A stretch of DNA of 6,386 nt from Ruminococcus flavefaciens (GTDB lineage: Bacteria > Bacillota > Clostridia > Oscillospirales > Ruminococcaceae). Each line of letters starts with the position of its first letter. Within the stretch, counting starts at the first letter, position 1. The position numbers and the translations under genes are program-made. Under the pieces are notes generated by a model. It ran no database searches and was not told the DNA's origin. It saw only the letters and a program-made list of their open reading frames with translations. The stretch covers positions 820-7,205 of the forward strand of contig DEBW01000051.1 of the NCBI GenBank assembly GCA_002348905.1. Reading direction: 5' to 3'. Below are positions 1 to 5,695 of this stretch, in pieces.

Positions 1-123
1 GACAGTGCTTCTCCAGTTCTGTTCAAGCTTTTCAACATAACCGTCCCAGCCGTTGAAAATATCCATAGGCTTGAACTGGTCACCGAGTGACAGGTGAAGG
101 TCTCCGATCGCAAACAGTGCCAA
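1..123 (-). CDS. Metallophosphoesterase (calcineurin-like), N-terminal fragment cut by window edge
   Basis: Reverse-strand translation of these bases gives 41 codons with no stop, beginning MALFAIGDLHLSLG. The GDLHLS at residues 7-12 matches the first metal-binding motif (D-x-H) of the calcineurin-like metallophosphoesterase superfamily, in which Asp and His bind a dinuclear metal centre. The remaining motifs (GD..D, GNH[E/D], the later His motifs) would lie beyond the window. The start is a TTG at 123-121. It is chosen because GGAGG lies 9 bases upstream and the next in-frame ATG is residue 20, after the metal motif. The gene follows thrC by 24 bases with no terminator between them, so it is probably the last visible gene of the same transcript. 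The substrate cannot be told from this fragment; many clostridial proteins with this kind of N-terminus are annotated only as metallophosphoesterase or phosphatase. Family assignment is fairly secure, function is not. Confidence 0.75.
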   Translation of the reverse strand, partial: MALFAIGDLHLSLGDQFKPMDIFNGWDGYVEKLEQNWRSTV

Positions 124-132
124 TGACGAATA

Positions 133-137
133 CCTCC
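133..137 (-). promoter_or_regulatory. Ribosome binding site fixing a TTG start (metallophosphoesterase)
   Basis: The minus strand reads GGAGG here, 9 bases before TTG at 123-121. No ATG or GTG in frame is near, so this site decides the start codon. Confidence 0.7.
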
Positions 138-147
138 GCTTTTGATC

Positions 148-1644
148 TTACTTTATGCCGAGAGTCTTCATTACGAAGTCTGACATTTCAGCGCTGTCGA
201 TAGAGCCTGTGAATCTTACCGGCTTGTTCTTAAGATCAGCAAGAGCATCAGGAATGTCTATGTCTGAGAGTTCGTTGATCTTGTCAACGAGAGCATATTC
301 ATCGTCAGCCTTGTAGTCAGGGCAGATTGCTTCGAGTACGCTTGCGCTGAACTTGTAAGGGCTTGCTGTTGAAGCGATTATAGTTCTTGTATCGTCCTTT
401 GTTGCCTTGCGGTAGTCTTCGTAAACCTTGACTGCAACTGCTGTATGTGTATCGCAAACGTATGAATACTTGTCGTAGATATTCTTTATTGTTTCCTTTG
501 TGCCGTTGTCATCGCAGAATCCTGCATAGAAGTCTTCCTTGATCTTAGCCTTGACGTCAGCACTTACTTCATACTTTCCGTCCTTTGCAAGAGCACCGAA
601 CCATTCCTTTATCTGAGCGTCGTTGTCGCCTGTAAGGATGTAGAGAAGTCTTTCGAGGTTGCTTGAGATAAGAATGTCCATTGAAGGAGAGCTTGTTGCG
701 TAGAACTTTCTGTTTCTGTCATAAACACCTGTGTTGATGAAGTCAGTAAGTACGTTGTTGATGTTTGAAGCACAGATGAGCTTTGCAATCGGAAGGCCCA
801 TTCTCTTTGCGTAGTAAGCAGCAAGAATGTTACCGAAGTTGCCTGTAGGAACAACTACGTTGATCTTGTCGCCGAGCTTTATCTGTTCGTCAGAAACGAG
901 TTCAGCATATGCTGAAATATAGTAAACGACCTGAGGAACAAGACGGCCCCAGTTGATGGAGTTTGCACTTGAGAACATGAGCTTGTTGTCAGCAAGTGCC
1001 TTCTTTACTGTTTCATCTGTAAAGATCTTCTTTACACCGCTCTGGCAGTCGTCGAAGTTGCCCTTGAGAGCGCACACGCCTACGTTTGCGCCTTCCTGAG
1101 TTTTCATCTGACGCTTCTGCATCGGGCTTACGCCGTCCTCTGGGTAGAATACGAGTATAGATGTACCCTCAACGTCCTTGAAGCCTTCGAGTGCAGCCTT
1201 TCCTGTATCGCCGGAAGTTGCAACGAGGATAACTATCTTCTTGTCGAGGTTTATCTTCTTTGCGGAAGTTGTAAGGAAGTAAGGCAGTATCTGAAGTGCC
1301 ATATCCTTGAATGCACAGGTCGGACCGTGCCAGAGTTCGAGCATATATGTACCGTCAAAAAGGTGAGCCATTTCAGCGATGCCCTCTGTCTCGAAATTCT
1401 TTGTGCTGTAGGCATTGTCGGTACAGTAGTGTATCTCAGCCTCAGTGAAGTCAGTAAGGTACTTTGAAAAAACGTAAGCTGCTCTGTCGGCATACTTCAT
1501 ATCGCCGAGAGCCTTTATCTCGTCAGAAGTAAGAGAAGGTATGCTCTCAGGAACGAAAAGTCCGCCTTCAACGGAGATACCCTGAGTAATAGCTTCTGCG
1601 CTGCTTACCTTTACGCTGCTGTTTCTTGTACTGTTGTAAAACAT
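148..1644 (-). CDS. thrC: Threonine synthase (PLP-dependent)
   Basis: The 498-residue product converts O-phospho-L-homoserine and water to L-threonine and phosphate, the last step of threonine biosynthesis, in the cytoplasm. The N-terminal threonine synthase domain is visible (residues about 1-85, with GISVEGGLFVPESIP). It is followed by HGPTCAFKD at 106-114, in which Lys113 should form the Schiff base with pyridoxal phosphate. ATSGDTGKAA at 142-151 and PTGNFGN at 266-272 are the phosphate/cofactor-binding loops of fold type II PLP enzymes. Length fits the longer bacterial ThrC form (about 450-500 residues). The ATG at 1644 is preceded by AAGGGTG at a suitable distance. The gene follows yraN after 56 bases, the largest gap in the downstream run. 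No T-box or other long leader fits in this gap, so threonine-responsive control is not evident here. No other pathway gene (hom, thrB) is visible. The reading frame is intact and the key residues are present. Confidence 0.97.
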   Translation of the reverse strand: MFYNSTRNSSVKVSSAEAITQGISVEGGLFVPESIPSLTSDEIKALGDMKYADRAAYVFSKYLTDFTEAEIHYCTDNAYSTKNFETEGIAEMAHLFDGTYMLELWHGPTCAFKDMALQILPYFLTTSAKKINLDKKIVILVATSGDTGKAALEGFKDVEGTSILVFYPEDGVSPMQKRQMKTQEGANVGVCALKGNFDDCQSGVKKIFTDETVKKALADNKLMFSSANSINWGRLVPQVVYYISAYAELVSDEQIKLGDKINVVVPTGNFGNILAAYYAKRMGLPIAKLICASNINNVLTDFINTGVYDRNRKFYATSSPSMDILISSNLERLLYILTGDNDAQIKEWFGALAKDGKYEVSADVKAKIKEDFYAGFCDDNGTKETIKNIYDKYSYVCDTHTAVAVKVYEDYRKATKDDTRTIIASTASPYKFSASVLEAICPDYKADDEYALVDKINELSDIDIPDALADLKNKPVRFTGSIDSAEMSDFVMKTLGIK

Positions 1645-1700
1645 AGGATCACCCTTTTATAAGATTTTGCCAATATCGGCAATTTTTTAACTATAAAATA

Positions 1701-2078
1701 TCAGAAAAACACATCATACCCTGTAGTATCATAAGCATTTTCGATATATTCCATGCTCAGGACTTCTTCCATGCTTACTATCACCTGAGCTATGTCAAAT
1801 CTCGGCTGCAAAAGATTAGGATATCTTCTGCAATATTCCGCAGCAGTTCTTATGATAAGTCCCTGTTTGCGGCGGTCAACGGCTTCAAAGCCGGTCACCA
1901 TACTGTCAGGCTTGCGTGTCTTTACCTCGACGAAAGCGATATAGTCGCCGTTTTCAGCGATGATATCTATCTCTCCGCCTTTAATGCGGTAATTTCTCGC
2001 AATGATGCTGTACCCTCTTTTAATAAGGTATTCGCAGACCTTTTCCTCTCCGAACCTGCCTTTTTCAGTCCTGTTCAT
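1701..2078 (-). CDS. yraN: YraN family protein (UPF0102), predicted nuclease-fold protein
   Basis: This small protein (125 residues from the chosen start) belongs to the UPF0102/YraN family, which has a restriction-endonuclease-like (PD-(D/E)XK) fold. The signature GGEIDIIAENGDYIAFVEVK is at residues 34-53. Glu36, Asp38, Glu51 and Lys53 are the expected metal-site residues, and the N-terminal KGRFGEE is the usual helix. The biological role of the family is not settled; a link to DNA repair or recombination is often proposed. I prefer the ATG at 2078 (MNRTEKGRFGEE), which matches how family members usually begin and has GGTGA five bases upstream. A GTG at 2087 would add three residues (MTR) with a poorer binding site. 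The start lies inside the end of rnhB (14-base overlap), which suggests translational coupling. The rnhB-yraN pairing is common in clostridia. The product could be an active nuclease, but nothing here proves activity. Confidence 0.92.
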   Translation of the reverse strand: MNRTEKGRFGEEKVCEYLIKRGYSIIARNYRIKGGEIDIIAENGDYIAFVEVKTRKPDSMVTGFEAVDRRKQGLIIRTAAEYCRRYPNLLQPRFDIAQVIVSMEEVLSMEYIENAYDTTGYDVFF

Positions 2079-2700
2079 TCTTGTCACCGAGTATCTTTTT
2101 AAGGAAAGTCTTGCGGTGGATAGCGCTTGCGCCGTACTTTTTCAGCATCTCACAGTGGAGCGCCGTGCCGTAGCCTTTATGCTGCTCAAAGCCGTACTCC
2201 GGATACTTTTCCGCAAGTTCACGCATCGAGCGGTCACGGGACACCTTTGCAAGCACTGATGCGGCTGCAATTGAAGCTGATTTTGCATCGCCCTTGACAA
2301 TACACTGGGCATTACATTCAAGTTCAGGCAGTCTGTTTCCGTCAACAAGTGCCATATCAGGCACAACGCCAATTCCTTCAACTGCTCTTTTCATAGCAAG
2401 CATTGTTGCATTGAGTATATTAAGTCTGTCTATCTCCTCAACTGTTGCGGAAGCCACGCAATACGCCTTAGCCTTGGCAATTATCTCGTCATAAAGCTTT
2501 TCACGGCGCATTTCAGATATCTTCTTGCTGTCGTTGAGGTAGTCTATCAGTGTTTCATCGTCAAGTATAACAGCGGCGGCATAAACATCCCCTGCGAGAG
2601 GACCTCTGCCAGCCTCATCAACTCCGCATATCACAGGATGCTTTTTACGGAGTTCGCTGTCGTAATCAAAAAGCTCCTTATGGAGTACCACTCTTGCCAT
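2065..2700 (-). CDS. rnhB: Ribonuclease HII
   Basis: The 211-residue enzyme cleaves RNA in RNA-DNA hybrids and nicks 5' of single ribonucleotides in duplex DNA, starting ribonucleotide excision repair; it acts in the cytoplasm. The signature GVDEAGRGPLAG at 26-37 holds Asp28 and Glu29. Asp120 (in LVDGN) and Asp138 (in KGDAKSASIAAASVLAKVSRD) complete the four acidic metal ligands by position. GRG (31-33) and Tyr177 in HKGYGT match the residues that recognise the ribo-deoxyribo junction in this family. Length is normal, with about 20 extra residues before the signature. The ATG at 2700 has AAAGGAG upstream, located inside the end of ylqF; only two bases separate the ylqF stop from this start, so the genes are very likely coupled. 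The 3' end overlaps yraN. All catalytic residues are present, so the protein is probably active. Confidence 0.97.
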   Translation of the reverse strand: MARVVLHKELFDYDSELRKKHPVICGVDEAGRGPLAGDVYAAAVILDDETLIDYLNDSKKISEMRREKLYDEIIAKAKAYCVASATVEEIDRLNILNATMLAMKRAVEGIGVVPDMALVDGNRLPELECNAQCIVKGDAKSASIAAASVLAKVSRDRSMRELAEKYPEYGFEQHKGYGTALHCEMLKKYGASAIHRKTFLKKILGDKNEQD

Positions 2701-2702
2701 AA

Positions 2703-3581
2703 TTACTCCTTTACCGGCGGCATTTCGAGAGTTATGCGTCCGAGCTTACCGCTTCTGAATTCGTCAAGTACGGTTATAGCTGCTCTCTCGGTGTTTATCT
2801 CACCGCCTGAAACTACCATTCCACGCTTTCTTCCGACTTTTTCAAGAAGTGCAAGTCCGTCATCGCCTTCTTCCGGCTGGACTTTGTAGCGTTCAATGAG
2901 AGCCTGCGGATAGCTTTCAGCGAGAAAACTGAGAAGCTTCATTGCAAGAGTTTCGATATCGAGTATATCATCGCTTATAGCACCTGTGAAAGCAAGTCTC
3001 ACGGCTGCGGACTGGTCTTCAAACTTAGGCCAGAGAACGCCCGGCATATCGAGAAGCTCGGTATTGTCCTGAAGCTTTACCCACTGCTTTACACGGGTAA
3101 CGCCCGGTCTGTCCTCGACCTTTGCACGTTTTCCTCCGGCAAGCCTGTTTATCAGTGAGCTTTTGCCTACATTAGGTATACCCAGTATCATAAGGCGTAT
3201 GGGAGCACCTGACATACCGCTGCGCTGACGCTTATCCATAAGGTCTTTCAGCACAGTTGCTTTCAATGTGGACATAAGCTTGTTTATACCCTTGCCTGAC
3301 TTGCAGTCAACAGCAAGAGCAGTAACGTTTTCTTTTTTGAAGTAGTTCACCCATGCCGAAGTAGCATTGCTGTCGGCAAGGTCACATTTATTAAGAAGTA
3401 CGATACGTGGCTTAGAGCCGGTCATTGTATCAATTTCAGGGTTTCGGCTGCTCATAGGTGTTCTTGCATCTATAAGCTCAACGACAGCGTCAACGAGCTT
3501 TAAATTAGCTGTTATCGCTCTCCGTGTCTTAGCCATATGACCAGGAAACCACTGTATCGTTTTCATATCAATATTTTCCAA
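2703..3581 (-). CDS. ylqF: Ribosome biogenesis GTPase YlqF/RbgA
   Basis: This 292-residue circularly permuted GTPase acts late in assembly of the 50S subunit; its Bacillus homologue RbgA is essential. The family's N-terminal WFPGHMAKTRR is at residues 11-21. The G motifs occur in the permuted order G4 NKCD (64-67), then G1 GIPNVGKSS (134-142), G2 Thr162 in PGVTR, and G3 DMPG (178-181). A C-terminal domain (about 210-292) corresponds to the rRNA-contacting region of RbgA. The start is a TTG at 3581. A strong AGGAGG (3587-3592) lies five bases before it, whereas the first ATG (residue 6, at 3566) is 20 bases from that site. The gene begins 14 bases after the upstream signal peptidase stop and ends two bases before rnhB. 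Grouping with rplS, whose product is also in the 50S subunit, is typical of Firmicutes. The frame is intact and there is no missing motif. Confidence 0.96.
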   Translation of the reverse strand: MENIDMKTIQWFPGHMAKTRRAITANLKLVDAVVELIDARTPMSSRNPEIDTMTGSKPRIVLLNKCDLADSNATSAWVNYFKKENVTALAVDCKSGKGINKLMSTLKATVLKDLMDKRQRSGMSGAPIRLMILGIPNVGKSSLINRLAGGKRAKVEDRPGVTRVKQWVKLQDNTELLDMPGVLWPKFEDQSAAVRLAFTGAISDDILDIETLAMKLLSFLAESYPQALIERYKVQPEEGDDGLALLEKVGRKRGMVVSGGEINTERAAITVLDEFRSGKLGRITLEMPPVKE

Positions 3582-3586
3582 ATCTG

Positions 3587-3592
3587 CCTCCT
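3587..3592 (-). promoter_or_regulatory. Ribosome binding site fixing the ylqF TTG start
   Basis: The minus strand reads AGGAGG here, five bases before TTG at 3581-3579. The alternative ATG at 3566 is too far away to be served by it, so the TTG is the likelier start. Confidence 0.7.
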
Positions 3593-3595
3593 GTA

Positions 3596-4201
3596 TTATC
3601 CGACAGTTCCGAATCTGCTGACCGGAGTAAGTCTCAGCACTACCTTTCCGATAATGCTGTCCTCCGGCACAAAACCGATATCAGCAGAACGGCTGTCCTT
3701 TGAGACTGAACGGTGGTCGCCCATGACGAAGATATATCCCTCCGGCACAGTTACCGGATACTTTCCGGTGAAAGCGCCCTCATCGGTATGTGTAAGACCA
3801 AGTTTCAGGTAGTCCTCATAGAGCCTTGTACCGTCAACGGTGACAGCTCCGGTACTGAAATCAATATCAACAGTCTGACCTCCGCAGGCGATAACTCTTT
3901 TAACTATAATCTTGTCAATGCCGTCACCTTTCTGCAAAGAGCCGTCCTCAGCGAGAGTAAAGCTTTCCTTTGAATCTATAAGCACGATGTCACGCTGCTC
4001 CGGCGACTTATCCATGAGAGATACTATCAGCCTTTCTCCCGGCATGAGGGTACTCTCCATAGAACCGCCGTTCACGGTTACTATACGCACTAAATAGGTA
4101 AACACCATTGTCATTACAAAGAAGGTAATGAAAAGTGTTTCGAGCAAGTCCGAAAAACTGCGGAGTCTGCTCTTTATTCCGGCATCTGTCTCCTCACTCA
4201 T
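3596..4201 (-). CDS. lepB: Signal peptidase I, second (diverged) copy
   Basis: The 201-residue membrane serine protease would remove signal peptides from secreted proteins on the outer face of the cytoplasmic membrane. It has an acidic N-terminal tail, one membrane segment at about 20-42, then GGSMEST with the probable nucleophile Ser47, and KIIVKRVIACGG with the probable general base Lys101. The last signature is MGDHRSVSKDSR at 160-171. Two places differ from the usual family motifs: SMEST where SMxPT is normal, and GDHR where GDNR is normal. The single-membrane-segment form is the Gram-positive type. The ATG overlaps the stop of the preceding signal peptidase gene by four bases (ATGA), so translation is coupled, and AAAGG lies upstream. 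The catalytic Ser/Lys pair is intact, so I expect activity, perhaps with a different substrate preference. It is clearly a diverged paralogue of its neighbour rather than a recent duplicate. Confidence 0.94.
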   Translation of the reverse strand: MSEETDAGIKSRLRSFSDLLETLFITFFVMTMVFTYLVRIVTVNGGSMESTLMPGERLIVSLMDKSPEQRDIVLIDSKESFTLAEDGSLQKGDGIDKIIVKRVIACGGQTVDIDFSTGAVTVDGTRLYEDYLKLGLTHTDEGAFTGKYPVTVPEGYIFVMGDHRSVSKDSRSADIGFVPEDSIIGKVVLRLTPVSRFGTVG

Positions 4202-4902
4202 GCTTCAGGGCCTTTCCAGGAATCTGTGAGTATATCGAAGTCCTTGATAGGTGAATATCTTACGATAGCCTTGCCGTATATCTGGTCTTTCTTTACAAGA
4301 CCAACGCTTCTTGAACGGCTGTCGGTAGAATGATTGCGGTTATCGCCCATTACGAAGTAGTAACCCTGCGGAACTTTTATAGGGTACTGCTCTGAGAAAG
4401 CGCCGTAGCCGTAATCGCCTGTAGAATCAGGCTCGTTTATGTAAGGTTCTTTAAGAAGTTCGCCGTTCACGTAAACTTTGCCGTCGTGTATATCCACGAT
4501 CTGACCGCCTACTGCGATAACTCTCTTGATGATGCATTCATCTATAGGAGAAGCCTCCTGAGCATTCGGTACATAAGGCTCGCCGTTATCATCGAGGAGG
4601 TAGTTGACATCCTTGTCGATAACGAGTATATCGCCGTACTTCACGTTTGTATATACGGTAGTCATGAATATCTTGTCAGTATTTTCGAGCTGAGGGTCGT
4701 AATACTTATTGAGTGTAGGAACCATAGAATGTCCCACGATATTTACAGGATGAAGGATATATGTAAATATCATAACGATAACAAAGACGGTCACAAGGGT
4801 CGATTCTGCTATCTCAACTATATCCCTGAGGATACTGCTGTTTTCTTCTGATGTAGCCGGTGTTTCTGCGGTTATCTCTGTGTTCTCGTTATTATTTTCC
4901 AT
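4198..4902 (-). CDS. lepB: Signal peptidase I, first copy
   Basis: This 234-residue type I signal peptidase carries a Ser/Lys dyad: Ser59 in IVGHSMVPTL and Lys126 in CIIKRVIAVGG. The substrate-binding/structural signature MGDNRNHSTDSR is at 185-196. A polar, acidic, Asn/Glu-rich cytoplasmic tail of about 27 residues precedes a single membrane segment (about 33-53); the rest should face outward. I start at ATG 4902 (MENNNENTE), because GAGGTGAT lies just upstream at 4906-4913. The frame stays open further upstream to 4938, but the extra 12 residues would read through this ribosome binding site and are unlikely. About 30 residues separate the Ser region from the Lys motif as an acidic insertion (about 97-122). 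It is the first gene after the rplS terminator and so heads the lepB-lepB-ylqF-rnhB-yraN-thrC run. All canonical motifs are present, so this is the better candidate for the general housekeeping enzyme of the pair. Confidence 0.96.
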   Translation of the reverse strand: MENNNENTEITAETPATSEENSSILRDIVEIAESTLVTVFVIVMIFTYILHPVNIVGHSMVPTLNKYYDPQLENTDKIFMTTVYTNVKYGDILVIDKDVNYLLDDNGEPYVPNAQEASPIDECIIKRVIAVGGQIVDIHDGKVYVNGELLKEPYINEPDSTGDYGYGAFSEQYPIKVPQGYYFVMGDNRNHSTDSRSRSVGLVKKDQIYGKAIVRYSPIKDFDILTDSWKGPEA

Positions 4903-4922
4903 AACATCACCTCGTATTAGTA

Positions 4923-4951
4923 ATAATGCAATAATCAATATATAGCTGCAA
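4923..4951 (-). promoter_or_regulatory. Candidate promoter for the lepB-thrC run (weak)
   Basis: The 70 bases between the rplS terminator and the lepB ribosome binding site are AT-rich. One pairing on the minus strand is TTGCAG (4951-4946), 17 bases, CATTAT (4928-4923). An alternative -10 is TATATT slightly upstream, which matches the consensus better but has a poor -35. A promoter is expected because of the terminator upstream, but its exact position cannot be fixed from sequence alone. Confidence 0.3.
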
Positions 4952-4973
4952 CTGCGTAAAAACAGTATGTAGC

Positions 4974-4995
4974 AAAAAAGGGACTTTGCGTCCCT
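4974..4995 (-). terminator. Rho-independent terminator after rplS
   Basis: The minus strand reads AGGGAC, loop GCAAA, GTCCCT, then a run of Ts: a 6-bp stem (bases 4979-4984 with 4990-4995) and a U-tract at 4979-4974. It lies about 60 bases after the rplS stop and points in the direction of rplS transcription. Incomplete termination here could allow some read-through into lepB. Confidence 0.85.
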
Positions 4996-5014
4996 GAAAG
5001 ATCAGAACCGGATC

Positions 5015-5034
5015 TGCCGGCGTGAAAGCCGGCA
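5015..5034 (-). repeat. GC-rich hairpin in the rplS 3' untranslated region
   Basis: A perfect 7-bp inverted repeat, TGCCGGC / GCCGGCA, encloses a six-base loop. It lies between the rplS stop and the terminator hairpin at 4974-4995. No U-tract follows directly, so it is not a terminator itself. It may protect the 3' end of the rplS message or act as a processing site; this is inference. Confidence 0.6.
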
Positions 5035-5054
5035 TACCCATTCTTTTCCGCATC

Positions 5055-5399
5055 TTAGCGGATCTGTTCCTTGACCTTAGCAGCCTTACCAACTCTGTCT
5101 CTGAGGTAGTAGAGCTTAGCTCTGCGAACTTTACCGCTTCTTACGATCTCAACCTTGTCAACAACAGGTGAGTGGAGAGGGAATACTCTCTCGATACCGC
5201 AGCCGTGAGCAACACGTCTTACAGTGAAAGTTTCGCTGATTCCGCCGTGCTTCTTAGCGATAACAGTACCCTCGAAGACCTGGATACGGCTCTTGTCGCC
5301 TTCCTTGATCTTTACGTGTACCTTGATAGTATCACCGATGTTGAACTGCGGAACGTTTTCCTTCATGCTTGATTCGCTGATGAGCTTGAGTGCATCCAT
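5055..5399 (-). CDS. rplS: 50S ribosomal protein L19
   Basis: The 114-residue product is ribosomal protein L19, which sits at the interface of the 50S and 30S subunits. Highly conserved blocks are visible: FNIGDTIKVHVKIKEGDKSRIQVFEGTVI at 19-47 (SH3-like barrel), ETFTVRR at 56-62, IERVFPLHSP at 69-78 and GKVRRAKLYYLRDRVGKAAK at 89-108. Length matches the family (about 115). The start at ATG 5399 (MDALKLI) is set by AGGAGG nine bases upstream. The frame is open up to 5459, but that upstream part (MMNRWCGRVR...) does not resemble L19 and runs through the leader. The gene has its own strong promoter and a structured leader, and is followed by a terminator, so it is probably mostly monocistronic. 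The usual bacterial partners rimM and trmD are not next to it here. Control is likely through the leader. Confidence 0.98.
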   Translation of the reverse strand: MDALKLISESSMKENVPQFNIGDTIKVHVKIKEGDKSRIQVFEGTVIAKKHGGISETFTVRRVAHGCGIERVFPLHSPVVDKVEIVRSGKVRRAKLYYLRDRVGKAAKVKEQIR

Positions 5400-5592
5400 T
5401 TTAATTTTCCTCCTAAAATTTCCGAACATTCTTACCCGTCCGCACCAGCGGTTCATCACACCGGCGGTACGAAAATATAAAGCCGAGATACGGCGCTCTG
5501 CAAAAGCAGGTATCGGGCAGCGGACTATCCGATTTAATGTCTTTCGGCATTAACCCTCATCTGCACATACATACAGACGGAATTTCAAATGC
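5400..5592 (-). promoter_or_regulatory. Structured 5' leader of rplS, candidate L19 autoregulatory leader
   Basis: From the predicted transcription start (about 5592) to the rplS start there are about 190 bases without a credible gene. The RNA can fold into several helices. CGGA-TAG-TCCG forms at 5531-5521. A longer arm has GCC/GGC plus GATAC/GTATC (5518-5510 with 5491-5482) around a CTGC-TTTT-GCAG tip (5509-5498). CCGC-TGGT-GCGG forms at 5451-5440 and may be enclosed by TACC/GGTA (5469-5466 with 5436-5433). Ribosomal protein leaders of this kind, including an L19 leader family in Rfam (Firmicutes), let the protein repress its own mRNA. Whether this leader belongs to that family is inference; the pairings were found by eye. 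Confidence 0.5.
5403..5420 (-). promoter_or_regulatory. rplS ribosome binding site in the loop of an AU hairpin
   Basis: The minus strand reads AATTTT-AGGAGG-AAAATT: a perfect 6-bp inverted repeat whose loop is exactly the Shine-Dalgarno sequence (5414-5409), nine bases before the rplS ATG. The all-AU stem is weak. It could present the site to ribosomes or be part of a switch with the leader. Confidence 0.55.
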
Positions 5593-5598
5593 TCTGAT

Positions 5599-5627
5599 AT
5601 TATACCATACATTCCAAAAAATTGCAA
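5599..5627 (-). promoter_or_regulatory. Strong sigma-A type promoter of rplS
   Basis: On the minus strand: TTGCAA (5627-5622), a 17-base spacer, then TATAAT (5604-5599), a perfect -10 preceded by TGG (extended -10). Upstream of the -35, bases 5631-5656 are almost pure A/T in short tracts, like an UP element. Transcription should start near 5592. This fits strong, growth-linked expression of a ribosomal protein gene. Confidence 0.85.
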
Positions 5628-5650
5628 GTGTTTTTTCAAAAAAATATTTT

Positions 5651-5675
5651 TAAAAATCTATGAAGCCTGCGCTTC
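5651..5675 (-). terminator. Probable weak intrinsic terminator after the membrane protein gene
   Basis: The minus strand reads GAAGC-GCAG-GCTTC (5675-5662), then five bases, then TTTTT, about 20 bases after the stop at 5696. The stem is only 5 bp and the U-tract is offset, so termination may be partial. Its T-rich tail merges with the A/T tract upstream of the rplS promoter. Confidence 0.5.
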
Positions 5676-5695
5676 CTGCAATACATATTAACGTT

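Noticed and set aside
1667..1688. Hairpin TTGCC-AATATC-GGCAA followed by six Ts in the yraN-thrC gap
   Set aside because: The T-run follows the hairpin on the plus strand, where there is no gene to terminate. For the minus-strand transcript the U-tract is on the wrong side, and the stem is only 5 bp.
1645..1700. Possible thrC promoter (TATAAA or TATAGT as -10)
   Set aside because: TATAAA would place the start of transcription on top of the ribosome binding site with a 15-base spacer, and TATAGT has no acceptable -35. AT-rich spacers give such matches by chance.
4486..4851. Plus-strand open frame of 121 codons opposite the first signal peptidase gene
   Set aside because: It is a shadow of a clearly coding minus-strand gene, and its translation resembles no protein family I know. 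The other plus-strand frames are rejected for the same reason.
4903..4938. Upstream extension of the first signal peptidase (MIIALLLIRGDV)
   Set aside because: The extension would translate through the GAGGTGAT ribosome binding site and has no site of its own; ATG at 4902 is the natural start.
5400..5459. Upstream extension of L19 to 134 residues
   Set aside because: The added residues are unlike any L19 and cover the leader and its AGGAGG. ATG at 5399 gives the normal length.
5534..5572. Short upstream reading frame in the rplS leader (MYVQMRVNAERH)
   Set aside because: It has no Shine-Dalgarno sequence and only 12 codons, and its composition suggests nothing regulatory. The RNA structure is a better explanation of the leader.
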